A stretch of DNA of 64,000 bases from CALOBA01 sp942491465 (GTDB taxonomy: Bacteria; Pseudomonadota; Gammaproteobacteria; Chromatiales; Chromatiaceae): the NCBI GenBank assembly GCA_942491465.1, contig CALOBA010000081.1, positions 111,608 through 175,607 on the forward strand, read 5' to 3'. This document shows, in pieces, positions 9,726 to 21,585 of the stretch. The first letter of the stretch is position 1. Every line of letters starts with the position of its first letter. The notes beneath the pieces are model-generated. The model saw nothing but the letters and a program-made list of their open reading frames with translations. It searched no databases and had not been told where the DNA came from. Position numbers and translations under genes: made by a program.

Positions 9726-10695
9726 GCCGTCCTTGACCATCATCAGAGCCGTAGCCGTAGCCGTAGCCGTAGCCGTAGCCGTAGCCGTAGCCGTAGTAGT
9801 AACCGAGCTTTCCGGAAAAGACCGATGGCTTACACTGATTTAGCAGGGCATAGACGTTCTTGGTACGCCCGAGTTGGGCGATCGTCTCCTTGACCAGCCC
9901 TTGTGGAGTGTGTTCGTGCTCCACGACGACAATAATCTGCCCCATCAACCCCGCAAGAACGGGCGCCTCCGTTGTCGCCAGTACGGGGGGGGAATCAAAC
10001 AGAACAATGCGGTCAGGATAGCGTGTCGCCACTTCGTGCAGAAAGCGTCGCATGTTTCCACTTGCGAGCAATTCCGTGGACTGCTTGTGCCTTTGCCCAG
10101 CCGGGAGGATCGAGAGCTTATCAACATCCGTCTTCAAAATGAGGTCGGACAGATTTGCACCAGAGTCCAAGTGCTCGATCAACCCTTCCCGGTCAGCCAG
10201 ACCCAGCTTGCGGGATAGGCCCGGCTTTGCTACATCGCCATCAATCAACAGCACCCAACTGTCTAGCTCGAGGGTCATTGACACCGCGAGGTTCAGCGAC
10301 ACGAATGTCTTACCTTCCCCCTGCACCGAACTCGACACCATCACGAGGTTCGAGGGAATTCCCCCAACTTCTTGTCGTCGTTCGAAAGCCGAGGTCAGCA
10401 GTGGGCGCTTAATCATACGGAACTCCTCCGAGATCCGCCTTCCCTCAGCGGCCTCTCGCTTCCTAGAGCCGGGGCGGGGCAGGACCATTACCTCCAAAGA
10501 GTCTTCAATCTGAATGATGCCTGGCTCGCCTTCATGCGGCCCCGCAGTGTCCCCTAGCATATCCTGATGCTTGACATCCACAATTGGCTCGCCCTCGGAC
10601 GCCGAGTCCTGAGTCGCAGTTGACGCCCTCCGCAAGCGACTAAAGAGCGACCTCCCCGCGTACTTTCGTCCCTCCTCGTGACTTGTTGAAACCAT
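9712..10695 (-). CDS. XrtA-associated BY-type tyrosine autokinase
   Basis: This 327-aa cytoplasmic BY-kinase has Walker A SSVQGEGKTFVSLNLA, Walker A' VLLIDGDVAKPGL and Walker B RIVLFDSPPVLAT. The C-terminus is a run of Gly-Tyr pairs that forms a ten-tyrosine cluster, followed by a short charged tail. Such kinases pair with the chain-length (Wzz-like) protein encoded next to them (10735-12324) and cycle between phosphorylated and dephosphorylated tyrosine tails to set polymer length. The N-terminal about 80 residues are polar and variable. The tyrosine tail is encoded by a pure hexanucleotide repeat (see 9751-9792). Confidence 0.9.
   Translation of the reverse strand: MVSTSHEEGRKYAGRSLFSRLRRASTATQDSASEGEPIVDVKHQDMLGDTAGPHEGEPGIIQIEDSLEVMVLPRPGSRKREAAEGRRISEEFRMIKRPLLTSAFERRQEVGGIPSNLVMVSSSVQGEGKTFVSLNLAVSMTLELDSWVLLIDGDVAKPGLSRKLGLADREGLIEHLDSGANLSDLILKTDVDKLSILPAGQRHKQSTELLASGNMRRFLHEVATRYPDRIVLFDSPPVLATTEAPVLAGLMGQIIVVVEHEHTPQGLVKETIAQLGRTKNVYALLNQCKPSVFSGKLGYYYGYGYGYGYGYGYGYGSDDGQGRHGEK
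9751..9792. repeat. Hexanucleotide microsatellite (GTAGCC)7 coding for Gly-Tyr pairs
   Basis: Seven perfect tandem copies of GTAGCC run from 9751 to 9792, with partial units on both sides. On the coding (minus) strand they read GGC TAC, i.e. the (Gly-Tyr)n tail of the tyrosine kinase. Because the unit is 6 bp, copy-number change by slippage would add or remove one phosphorylatable tyrosine without breaking the frame. Confidence 0.9.
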
Positions 10696-10734
10696 CGCAG
10701 TTTTACTCCTCTTAGCACGTATTGGAGGTCACGC

Positions 10735-12324
10735 TCATAGCGGAATTAGCGACCCGATATCCAAGGGCAGCAGGAACACCGCGATCACGACGCCATACCC
10801 CGAAAGTAGCGCGAGCAAGCCGCCGACGAAAAGCAGATCGACCAAACGTGCCCTTGCGCGGCGGCCCGCGGATGGTATCAGATTGATACTCCCGATTACC
10901 GGAACCCCCAAAGCCTCATTAAGCTGACGACGATCAAAAAAGACTGGGCGGAGCTGTGCCAGCAGAAATGCAAAACCAATGCCCACGAACGCACCTGCGC
11001 CGAGCACCATGGAGCTGAGCATTACCCGATTTGGCGCCGCTGGCTTTGTGGGCACCTTGGGCGGGTCGAGCGTCCGAAACTTTAAGGTGTCCACGTTTGT
11101 ATCCACCTCTCTAGTTAGACGTGCTTGCTCAATTCGGACGAGTAACTGCTGGTGGTTTTTCTTCAAGATCGAGTAGTCACGATTCAACTGCACTTCTTCC
11201 GTTTCGACCTGCAAAACCTCATCGACTGCGACTTGAAACTGCTCCACTTTACCCCGTAACACCGTGACTCGCGTTTCTTGCGTCGCAAGTTCGGCTTCGG
11301 CGTCGGACAGGCGCAGACGCATTTCTTGATACAGCGGATTTTGCACCAGCGACTTGGCGATCGCTGAACCGTTCTGCGATTGCTCTTGCAGATATTGATC
11401 GCGCTCCTGATCCGCTTGGGCCTGCAAACGTTCAAGCGCCCGCTGCATCGCAGTGACTTCAGGATGCATCTCAGTGTAGCGGATGAGCATCTCATCGATC
11501 TTTGCCTTGAGCTCTTCCGCCTTTTGTGTGAGCGGCAACGTCACTTCGGTCACGGAATCATCGAGCCATGACTGAAATTCAGGGAGTTCCGACCCACGGC
11601 TTTCAAGGTATTCCATTTGCTGGCGAAGCTCATCGCGCCGGCTCCGGGCCAAAACGACCTCATCCTGCGCAGAGACTAAATCGTTTCTTGCCTGCTTCAA
11701 GCGGTCGTAGTAGTTGCCCTTTTCAGAAAGGAGGTCCAAATTGCGCATTTGGAAGTCCTTCAATTTCCGTTCCGACTCGATTAGCCTGCGCTCATAGTCT
11801 TTCACCTCGCGCGCGAGGAAGCGTTCTGCAGAATCCTGATCTTGGCGGGAGGAACCCAAGTTCGACTCGACGAATATCGTCAGCATCGACTGAACGACCC
11901 GTTTTGCCAACTCCGGGGACTGATCCGTGAATGATATGGAGTAGATGTTTGCCGCACTCCGGCTTAGACGTACGCGCTGCTTCAAGTCGGATATCAAAGC
12001 ATCCATCTCGTCTGGCGTCTTCGCGCGCAAGTCCAAATCAGTCATCCGTGCAAGCTTCTCCATATTCTCGCGACCGAACAAGACTGCCGTCATCATGCGC
12101 ACTCTTTGCGCCTCGTTTGTCTGAATTGCCAAGCCACGCAAGAGCGGCGTCAAAATCGATTCCGTATCGACGAATACACGCGCCTTCGCTTCGTATTCAT
12201 CCGGCATAGAGGCAACAAATGCCCAGCCGATTGGAGATATCACTGAAGCGATAATGAGTGCGTACCAGCGGTATCTCCAAATACCGCTTAGGTAGAATAG
12301 GACTAGACGGATAATCTCTTGCAT
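10735..12324 (-). CDS. XrtA-system polysaccharide chain-length determinant (Wzz/EpsF family)
   Basis: This 529-aa inner-membrane protein has an N-terminal membrane helix (about residues 18-36) followed by the Wzz domain (PDEYEAKARVFVDTESILTPLL). A long periplasmic coiled coil (about 160-400) is rich in Glu, Arg and Gln. The Pro-rich DPPKVPTKPAAPNR then leads into the second membrane helix (about 435-455), and an extra hydrophobic pair lies at the C-terminus. It matches the PEP-CTERM/XrtA chain-length family and is the expected membrane partner of the tyrosine kinase downstream. It starts at ATG 12324, 27 nt after the export-protein stop, in the same operon. Confidence 0.9.
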   Translation of the reverse strand: MQEIIRLVLFYLSGIWRYRWYALIIASVISPIGWAFVASMPDEYEAKARVFVDTESILTPLLRGLAIQTNEAQRVRMMTAVLFGRENMEKLARMTDLDLRAKTPDEMDALISDLKQRVRLSRSAANIYSISFTDQSPELAKRVVQSMLTIFVESNLGSSRQDQDSAERFLAREVKDYERRLIESERKLKDFQMRNLDLLSEKGNYYDRLKQARNDLVSAQDEVVLARSRRDELRQQMEYLESRGSELPEFQSWLDDSVTEVTLPLTQKAEELKAKIDEMLIRYTEMHPEVTAMQRALERLQAQADQERDQYLQEQSQNGSAIAKSLVQNPLYQEMRLRLSDAEAELATQETRVTVLRGKVEQFQVAVDEVLQVETEEVQLNRDYSILKKNHQQLLVRIEQARLTREVDTNVDTLKFRTLDPPKVPTKPAAPNRVMLSSMVLGAGAFVGIGFAFLLAQLRPVFFDRRQLNEALGVPVIGSINLIPSAGRRARARLVDLLFVGGLLALLSGYGVVIAVFLLPLDIGSLIPL

Positions 12325-12351
12325 TATGCATTATGCCGGAGGGCAGAAAAC

Positions 12352-13059
12352 TCAGAACCACGATTCAGGGATCAGCAAGATGTCACCGGGTCGCAGGTCG
12401 ACGTTTGCAGTCAAATCGGCGTCTTCGACCAGATCGCGGAGGCGAACGGTGTATTTTTGCTGTTCGCCATCTTCGAAGCGGACCAAGACTGCCCGGTTTC
12501 CCGCGGCGTATTCGGTGATGCCCCCAACCTCGATCATTAGATCGAGCAGCGTCATTCCATCCACGTAGCGGAGCGACAAGGGCTCAGTTGCTTCGCCGAG
12601 GACCCGAATCTGCTCAGGATAAATGCCGACGAAGCCCTTGACGATCACCGTGACGAGGGGGTCACGGAGAAAAACAGATAGCGCCTCTTCGAGATCTCGG
12701 GCCAATTCCGTTGGCGTCTTACCCGCAGCTGGGATGTCCTCGAGAAGTGGAGCCGATATGTAGCCGTCGGGGCGAACGGGAACCGTCGTGCTCACCTCCG
12801 GATAGCGCCAGACAAAAAGGTCGACGGAGTCCCCAGGGCCGATCTTGTACTTGTAGGAGTACCGCATTTGATAGGTCGCTTCAGGTAGGCTCGGATAGCG
12901 CTTGGTGGAGCAACCTGATGTGCCGAACGCCACAGTGGTCATCGACGCGAGGAGCACAAGAATAAGTACGACCGTGCGTTGGAGCACTCCTTGCGGAGTC
13001 GGCCAGGGTTTTCTGTCTCTGTCTTCTGGATGCGCGCTAGTGCGCGGATGAGTAATCAT
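12352..13059 (-). CDS. XrtA-associated polysaccharide export lipoprotein (Wza/EpsE family)
   Basis: About 235 aa. A lipoprotein signal peptide (VVLILVLLASMTTVAFGTSGC) has its lipobox Cys just before STKRYPSLP. It is followed by the Poly_export domain (YKIGPGDSVDLFVWRYPEVS) and a SLBB-type region (IRVLGEATEPLSLRYVDGMTLLDLMIEVGG). It would form the periplasmic/outer-membrane channel for the exopolysaccharide. The start at 13059 (MITHPRTS) is chosen because the upstream extension is low-complexity and would place the signal peptide about 60 residues in. It is the first gene of the minus-strand locus, so the operon promoter should lie in 13060-13395, where I see no clear consensus. Confidence 0.85.
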   Translation of the reverse strand: MITHPRTSAHPEDRDRKPWPTPQGVLQRTVVLILVLLASMTTVAFGTSGCSTKRYPSLPEATYQMRYSYKYKIGPGDSVDLFVWRYPEVSTTVPVRPDGYISAPLLEDIPAAGKTPTELARDLEEALSVFLRDPLVTVIVKGFVGIYPEQIRVLGEATEPLSLRYVDGMTLLDLMIEVGGITEYAAGNRAVLVRFEDGEQQKYTVRLRDLVEDADLTANVDLRPGDILLIPESWF

Positions 13060-13395
13060 TGCTGGTTGGGTTGCGGGTGCGGCAGCGGCAGATCGGGTGA
13101 TGCGGTCGTTTGTAGCCGAGTGATTGTAGCGCGGAGGCGTTCGGCGAAAGCGGACATTTAATCCGGGCAAGTAGAGCGTGCAGCTTAGCCAAATTGGCGA
13201 TTAGCAGCAGGAAGAAAATTGAGGAGCTCCCGCGTTGCCGTCAGTATGGTACGGCCCTGACCACCGAACTATTTTCTGTCATAGCCTAGAGTTCCAAACA
13301 CGGCTTGAGCGATAACGAGTCTTGCATTTCAGGTTCTTCAGTGACGCCGTAAACAGGCTATCGGCAGCGGATACCGCCGCCAAACCGTTGGGCTG
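13060..13395. other. Intergenic region upstream of the exopolysaccharide operon
   Basis: About 336 bp without a convincing gene, between the export-protein start and the end of the CbbY-like gene. It must hold the promoter of the minus-strand operon and the terminator of the CbbY-like gene. No clear -10/-35 pair, operator palindrome or riboswitch could be identified by eye. The compositional change from the AT-richer EPS block to GC-rich DNA occurs here. Confidence 0.5.
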
Positions 13396-14197
13396 TCAGG
13401 ACGCGGGGCGGCTTGGATGCTGCTCGCCCATAAGGCGGTCCAGCGTCTGCAATCCCACGACCTCGGCCCCCCAAAGCTGGCCGGAGCGCGATCGCGCGGG
13501 AGACTGTTCGTCACCGAGGCAGTCGACGATCAACCCCGCACCGGAAAAATCTTCGTCAACCGTGTAGACGCTCGGCGTAACCACAACGGACCCGATGCCG
13601 GCGGCGCGGGCTGACCTGAGGCCGTTGGCGGAATCTTCGATCGCAACGCAACGCTCAGGCGACAATCCTCATGCTCGACAGGACCAGTTCGTAGATATCG
13701 GGTGCCGGCTTCTTGGCAGGAACGATATCTCCGGCGGCAATCTCTTCGAACCAATCAACCAAGCCCGGCTCCGCCTTGACGGATCGCAGCAACGCCAGCA
13801 CGTTTTCCGGCGTTGTGGTCGTGGCAATCGCCATGCGCACACCGGCAGCCCTGGTCGCCCTCAGCAGTCTCAGCACGCCTGGGCGCAGGCCAATGGCTCC
13901 GTTTTCGACGAGTCGCACATAATGTTCGGTCTTGCGCTGGTGCAGCCGCCGGACTAGCGTGTCGACATCCATGTCGTCGGGCAGGCGAGGATCCTGCTCA
14001 GCGATAAAGCGTCGAATACGCTCTTTGCCGCCGGTGACCGCGAGCAACCGGCCATAATGCGCCTCATCCCATACCCAGTCCAGGCCGAAGTCAGAGAACG
14101 CTTCGTTGAAGGCAACGCGATGGCCGTCGCGCTCGGTCTCTGCGAGCGTGCCATCGACATCAAAAATGATGGCTTCAAGTTTCCGGATCGTTGACAT
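13396..14197 (-). CDS. cbbY: HAD hydrolase, CbbY/phosphoglycolate phosphatase-like, one frameshift
   Basis: A HAD phosphatase of about 266 aa. Motif I is AIIFDVDGTLAETERDGH (nucleophile and acid/base Asp), motif II is IATTTTPENV, motif III lies in DIVPAKKPAPDIY, and motif IV in CVAIEDSANGL. The first three are in one frame (to about 13667) and motif IV is in the next; removing one base near 13668 gives the expected SSMGLSPERCVAIEDS. The start at MSTIRK (14195-14197) has CGGAG six bases upstream. CbbY removes inhibitory xylulose-1,5-bisphosphate in autotrophs with RuBisCO, which would suit a purple sulfur bacterium, but a general sugar-phosphate phosphatase cannot be excluded. Confidence 0.75.
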
Positions 14198-14478
14198 CTG
14201 AACTCCGTGGTCGCTAGGGCGACGAAGCGTAACACAACAGGCACCACTGACGGCCAGCGGCGGAGGGACGACGGGTCGGGTTCGCGCGACCGGACGCAGA
14301 AACGCGGGTTCCGGCCGTGCCGCGAACCGCAGCGCGACCGGCCGAAAGATGACGGTGATGTTGCCCAGAACTCCGCCTTCTGGTAAAGATGCGCCCCTTG
14401 TGCGAGCGCGCGTCCGAGATCTGCTTCGGACGCCCCACTTTTTCAACCACTTTCCCACTGTCCTTCAGGAGCTACCCG

Positions 14479-14913
14479 ATGGCCGAGCCAACATCGCAAG
14501 GCGCATCCGCGTTCGGATTCGAGCCCTATGACGCAGCCGAGGATGAAGAGTATATGAGTCCTGGCCAAGAGGCGCACTTCGCGGCGATCCTTGCGGCTTG
14601 GAAACGCAGCTTGATGGAAGAGGTCGATCGCACGGTCCATCACATGCAGGACGAGGCGACCAACTTCCCCGATCCGAACGACCGTGCCACCCAGGAGTCG
14701 GAGTTCAGCCTGGAACTGCGTACCCGAGACCGTGAGCGCAAGCTGATCAAGAAGATCGACGAGGCGTTGGCGCGCTTGGACGAGCACGAGTACGGCTACT
14801 GCGAGGCCTGCGGCGTGGAGATCGGTGTTCGACGGCTGGAGGCGCGGCCAACGGCAACGCTGTGCATCGACTGCAAGACCTTGGACGAGATTCGTGAAAA
14901 GCAGCGCGGCTGA
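14479..14913 (+). CDS. dksA: DksA-type RNA polymerase-binding transcription factor
   Basis: This 144-aa protein has the DksA layout: an acidic N-terminus, a coiled-coil hairpin (about residues 30-105) with Asp residues at the tip (NFPDPNDRATQE), and a C4 zinc finger YCEACGVEIGVRRLE...LCIDC. It binds the RNA polymerase secondary channel and works with ppGpp. The start MAEPTSQG is chosen because GGAG lies 8 nt upstream. It lies 19 nt before gluQ, a neighbourhood conserved in many gammaproteobacteria, which supports both calls. Confidence 0.95.
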   Translation: MAEPTSQGASAFGFEPYDAAEDEEYMSPGQEAHFAAILAAWKRSLMEEVDRTVHHMQDEATNFPDPNDRATQESEFSLELRTRDRERKLIKKIDEALARLDEHEYGYCEACGVEIGVRRLEARPTATLCIDCKTLDEIREKQRG

Positions 14914-14932
14914 TCGCTGATTCGCGTTCACC

Positions 14933-15907
14933 TTGAACGACAGCGCAGCCCATCAGGGTTGCCGCGGACGCTTCGCTCCCTCTCCGACCGGCCCCCTGCA
15001 TTTCGGTTCCCTGGTGGCCGCTGTGGCCAGCTTTGCGCAAGCGCGCGCCCGTGGTGGCGACTGGCTCGTGCGCATGGAGGACCTGGATCGTAGCCGGGAG
15101 GTCCGGGGAGCAGCCGGCCGCATCCTGCGTGCTCTCGACGCATTCGGCCTGGCTTGGGACGGCGAGGTGATGTATCAGAGCACCAGATCCGACCGCTATG
15201 CGGAGCGACTCCACCAACTTCGGCAGCTCGGCCTGATCTACCCCTGCGCCTGCTCGCGCCGGCTGGCTGCAAGCGACGGTCGCCCCGGTCCCGACGGGCC
15301 GATCTACTCCGGTCGTTGCCGCGACGGTCTCCGGGATGGGCGCCAACCACGCAGTGAGCGGGTCAAGGTTGGACCCGAACCCATCGCCGTGGCGGACCGT
15401 ATCCACGGCATCATCGAGCAGCGGCTCGACGACAGTGTCGGCGACTTCGTCGTTCGCCGCGCCGACGGCATACACGCCTACCAGCTCGCCGTTGTGGTTG
15501 ACGATGCCGATCAGGGGATCGACCAGGTCGTCCGCGGCGCCGATCTGCTCATGTCCACCCCGCGCCAGGTCTACCTCCAACGCTGCCTCGGACTGCCCCG
15601 ACCAAGCTACGCGCATGTCCCCCTCGCGGTCGATTCCACCGGACGCAAGCTGTCGAAGTCTCTGGCCGCGCTCCCCGTCGACCCGAAAGACCCGATTCCG
15701 GCCCTGCTGCGTGTCTGGCAGTTCCTCGGTCAGCGTCAACTGGAGTCCCGTCCGACCACGACGGAGGAATTCTGGGGGGCTGCGATCGCGCGCTGGCGGA
15801 TCGCCGACGTGCCCCGTCGACGCACCATCGATATCTCCGGCGTCTGCGCGTCCCCTGCAACGCCTGATCGCATCGGCACCCGAGCTCGGATACAACGCAT
15901 TTCATAA
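14933..15907 (+). CDS. gluQ: Glutamyl-Q tRNA(Asp) synthetase
   Basis: This 324-aa GluRS paralogue lacks the anticodon-binding domain. It has the class I motifs FAPSPTGPLHFGS (HIGH-like) and GRKLSKS (KMSKS-like), and the zinc-site cysteines in YPCACSRR and YSGRC. It glutamylates queuosine in tRNA(Asp). The only upstream start in frame is TTG at 14933; the HIGH motif at residue about 15 fits that. The last about 25 residues are unlike the family and may reflect a late frameshift, although the length is near normal. It is co-directional with dksA. Confidence 0.9.
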   Translation: MNDSAAHQGCRGRFAPSPTGPLHFGSLVAAVASFAQARARGGDWLVRMEDLDRSREVRGAAGRILRALDAFGLAWDGEVMYQSTRSDRYAERLHQLRQLGLIYPCACSRRLAASDGRPGPDGPIYSGRCRDGLRDGRQPRSERVKVGPEPIAVADRIHGIIEQRLDDSVGDFVVRRADGIHAYQLAVVVDDADQGIDQVVRGADLLMSTPRQVYLQRCLGLPRPSYAHVPLAVDSTGRKLSKSLAALPVDPKDPIPALLRVWQFLGQRQLESRPTTTEEFWGAAIARWRIADVPRRRTIDISGVCASPATPDRIGTRARIQRIS

Positions 15908-15968
15908 AGTAGTCATCTCAAGCCTCTACCCTTTAGCATTGGAACCACCACCAGCCTGCCGGAGGATA

Positions 15969-18359
15969 ATGACCGTGACTGCAACCGCAAACTCCCGCCC
16001 AGCCCCCCTCAGCCCGGACCTGCTGACACGTATCGACGCGTACTGGCGCGCCTGCAACTACCTGTCCGCGGGCATGATCTACCTGCGCGACAACCCGCTG
16101 CTGCGCGAACCGTTGCAGGAGCATCACCTGAAGAAGCGCCTGCTCGGCCACTGGGGCGCCAGCCCCGGGCTGTCGTTCATGTACGTCCACCTCAACCGCA
16201 TCATCACCGCCCACCAGCAGGAGATGATCTTCCTCGCCGGCCCCGGCCACGGCGCCCCGGGCGTGCTCTCGCCGGTGTATCTGGAAGGCACCTATTCGGA
16301 GGTCTACCCGAACAAGAGCGAGGACGCCGAGGGCATGCGCGCCTTCTTCAAGCAGTTCTCGTTCCCCGGCGGCATCGGCAGCCATTGCACACCGGAGACC
16401 CCGGGATCGATCCATGAGGGCGGCGAACTCGGCTACTCGATCTCCCATGCCTTCGGCGCCGCGTTCGACAACCCGGACCTGATGGTCGCCGTGGCCGTCG
16501 GCGACGGTGAGGCCGAGACCGGCCCGCTGGCCACCAGCTGGCACTCGGCCAAGTTCCTGAATCCCATCCGCGACGGCGCCGTGCTGCCGATCCTTCACCT
16601 CAACGGCTACAAGATCAACAACCCGACGCTGCTCTCGCGCATCCCCGGCGACGAGCTGGCCGATCTGTTCAAGGGCTACGGCTGGACCCCGCATTTCGTC
16701 GAGGGGGACGACCCCATGACCATGCACCAGCAGATGGCGGCAACCCTCGACGCCTGTTATACCGAGATCAAGTCGCTCCAGCAGCAGGCGCGCGACAGCG
16801 GTGAGGCGACGCGCTGCCATTGGCCGATGATCGTGCTGCGCACACCCAAGGGCTGGACCGGTCCGAAGGCGGTCGACGGCCACAAGGTCGAGGGCTTCTG
16901 GCGCGCCCACCAGGTGCCGCTCTCGGGCATGCACAACAACCCGCAACACCTCAAGCAGCTTGAAGACTGGATGCGCAGCTATCGCCCCGACGAGCTGTTC
17001 GACGAGCACGGCCGTTTGCTCGCGGAGCTGCGCGCCCTCTCGCCCACGGGCACGCTGCGCATGAGCGCCAACCCCCACGCCAACGGCGGCCTGCTGCGTC
17101 GGGCGCTGCGAATGCCGGACTTCCGCGACTACGCCATCCCGGTCGACCGCCCCGCCACCACCCGGCACATGAACACCAAGCCGACCGGTGCGCTGCTGCG
17201 CGACATCATGGCCCGGAACATGGACAACTTCCGTGTCTTCGGCCCGGACGAGAACACCTCCAACAAGCTCGACGCCGTCTACGAGGTCTCCAAAAAGCTC
17301 TGGCTCTGCGACTACCGCGACGAGGACGCCGACGGCGGCGAGCTCTCCCCCGACGGCCGGGTCATGGAGATGCTCTCGGAGCACACCCTGGAGGGCTGGT
17401 ACGAGGGCTACGTGCTCACCGGTCGCCACGGCTTCTTCGCCACCTACGAGGCCTTCGTCCACGTCATCGACAGCATGTACAACCAGCACGCCAAGTGGCT
17501 GGCCATCTGCGAGGAGATCCCCTGGCGCGCACGGATCTCGTCGCTGACGCTGCTGATCACCTCCACGGTCTGGCGTCAGGACCACAACGGCTTTACCCAC
17601 CAGGACCCGGGCTTCCTCGACGTGGTCGTCAACAAGAACCCGGAGGTCACCCGCATCTATCTGCCGCCGGACGTCAACAGTCTGCTCTCCACCGTCGATC
17701 ACTGCCTGCAGAGCCGCGACGATATCAACGTCATCGTCGCCGACAAGCAGAACCACCTGCAGTACCTGGACATGGATGCCGCCATCAAGCACTGCACCAA
17801 GGGCATCGGCATCTGGGAATGGGCCAGCAACGACCAGGGCGACGAGCCCGATGCGGTGGTGGTCGGCTGCGGCGACATCCCCACCAAAGAGGCCCTGGCC
17901 GCCGTCGCCCTGCTCCGCGAGCACTTCGACGACATCCGCCTGCGCTTCATCAACGTCGTCGACCTGTTCAAGGTCCAGTCCGCCGGCGGCCACCCGCACT
18001 CCCTGAGCGACGCGGACTTCGACAGCCTGTTCACCAAGGACCGCCCGATCATCTTCAACTTTCACGGCTACCCCTGGCTGATCCATCGCCTGGCCTACCG
18101 CCGCACCAACCACCGCAACCTGCACGTGCGCGGCTACAAGGAGAAGGGCAACATCAACACCCCGCTGGAGCTGGCGATCAACAACGAGATCGACCGCTTC
18201 ACGCTGGCCATGGACGTCATCAACCGCGTCCCGCGGCTGCAGGTGGCCGGCGCCCACGTCAAGGAGAAGCTCAAGGACATGCAGATCGAGTGCCGCAACT
18301 ACGCCCACGAGCATGGCGTCGACAAGCCGGAGGTGGACGACTGGGTCTGGCCGTTCTGA
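15969..18359 (+). CDS. xfp: Xylulose-5-phosphate/fructose-6-phosphate phosphoketolase
   Basis: This 796-aa TPP enzyme cleaves xylulose-5-P or fructose-6-P with phosphate to acetyl-phosphate plus glyceraldehyde-3-P or erythrose-4-P. Motifs seen: GHWGASPGLSF, AGPGHGAPG, SHCTPETPGSIHEGGELGY, the TPP/Mg site VGDGEAETG (about residues 177-185), and VWRQDHNGFTHQDPGF. Length is normal for the family. The frame is open upstream over gluQ, but the ATG at 15969 is preceded by GGAGGA at 15961-15966 and begins the conserved N-terminus. It lies 70 nt upstream of glycogen phosphorylase on the same strand, suggesting a unit that feeds stored hexose into acetyl-phosphate. Confidence 0.95.
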   Translation: MTVTATANSRPAPLSPDLLTRIDAYWRACNYLSAGMIYLRDNPLLREPLQEHHLKKRLLGHWGASPGLSFMYVHLNRIITAHQQEMIFLAGPGHGAPGVLSPVYLEGTYSEVYPNKSEDAEGMRAFFKQFSFPGGIGSHCTPETPGSIHEGGELGYSISHAFGAAFDNPDLMVAVAVGDGEAETGPLATSWHSAKFLNPIRDGAVLPILHLNGYKINNPTLLSRIPGDELADLFKGYGWTPHFVEGDDPMTMHQQMAATLDACYTEIKSLQQQARDSGEATRCHWPMIVLRTPKGWTGPKAVDGHKVEGFWRAHQVPLSGMHNNPQHLKQLEDWMRSYRPDELFDEHGRLLAELRALSPTGTLRMSANPHANGGLLRRALRMPDFRDYAIPVDRPATTRHMNTKPTGALLRDIMARNMDNFRVFGPDENTSNKLDAVYEVSKKLWLCDYRDEDADGGELSPDGRVMEMLSEHTLEGWYEGYVLTGRHGFFATYEAFVHVIDSMYNQHAKWLAICEEIPWRARISSLTLLITSTVWRQDHNGFTHQDPGFLDVVVNKNPEVTRIYLPPDVNSLLSTVDHCLQSRDDINVIVADKQNHLQYLDMDAAIKHCTKGIGIWEWASNDQGDEPDAVVVGCGDIPTKEALAAVALLREHFDDIRLRFINVVDLFKVQSAGGHPHSLSDADFDSLFTKDRPIIFNFHGYPWLIHRLAYRRTNHRNLHVRGYKEKGNINTPLELAINNEIDRFTLAMDVINRVPRLQVAGAHVKEKLKDMQIECRNYAHEHGVDKPEVDDWVWPF

Positions 18360-18428
18360 CCCGCAACGCCGGCGCATCACCGCAGCCGCCGGCCCCAGCC
18401 GCCGCCTATTCCCCGCCGAGGATGACCC

Positions 18429-20921
<2,493 letters not shown>

Positions 20922-20990
20922 CGGCTGCACGACCATCGAAACCGGGTCGCGCCCGTGGTTTCGCCCCCCACCCCTCAACCGGAGAATCCC

Positions 20991-21335
20991 ATGCGCAACA
21001 TCCGCATCATCACCGCCATCGCCCTGCTCGCCATCGCCGCGGGCTGCACCCAAGAGACCCAAAACAAGTTCGGCCGCTCGCTGCAGAACTGGACCGGCGC
21101 CGACGGCGTGCTCGAGGTCTACGCCGGCGAACGCCTCGCCCAGCGCTTCATCAAGATCGACAAGCTCACCACCGCCGGCGCCACCGAGGGCGGCGGCAGC
21201 CGCCCCTACCGCTTCGGCTACGGCGTGCTCGACAAGAACCAAAACGGCGTCCAAGACAAGGACGAGCGCAAGGTCTACTTCGAGGTCAGCGACTACTCCA
21301 CCAACTACGTCTTCTACGGTGATCCGGGGAGCTGA
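20991..21335 (+). CDS. Small lipoprotein, unknown function
   Basis: This 114-aa protein has a lipoprotein signal peptide (MRNIRIITAIALLAIAAGC; lipobox AAGC). The mature part is polar, with QNKFGRSLQNWTGADGVLEVY and a Gly/Tyr-rich middle, and includes DKNQNGVQDKDE, which resembles a single Ca-binding loop. The start is set by CCGGAGAATCCC directly upstream. It follows glgP by 69 nt on the same strand. I do not recognise a named family with certainty. Confidence 0.75.
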   Translation: MRNIRIITAIALLAIAAGCTQETQNKFGRSLQNWTGADGVLEVYAGERLAQRFIKIDKLTTAGATEGGGSRPYRFGYGVLDKNQNGVQDKDERKVYFEVSDYSTNYVFYGDPGS

Positions 21336-21585
21336 CGGCCAACGGCGGGCGCCGCGGCACGGGCCGCGAAGGCGCGAAGATCAAGCCATCGAGCGCAAAG
21401 GCGGCGAAGTCCGCGGCATCCTGACTCCCATCTCGCCGCGCAGGCCACGCGCAAGGATCCGCAAGCGCGCTACGAGCATCAGTTTTGTCGAACGCCTTGG
21501 GGGCGGCGAGTGCTCCATGCCCGGAGGCTGGATGAGGTGTTTCACGACGAGGCTTGAGCCCGTCATGCAGCGGCGCCGAGACGCC

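Noticed and set aside
9747..9796. CRISPR-like repeat array
   Set aside because: It is a 6-bp microsatellite inside a coding sequence with no spacers. No CRISPR array is present in the window.
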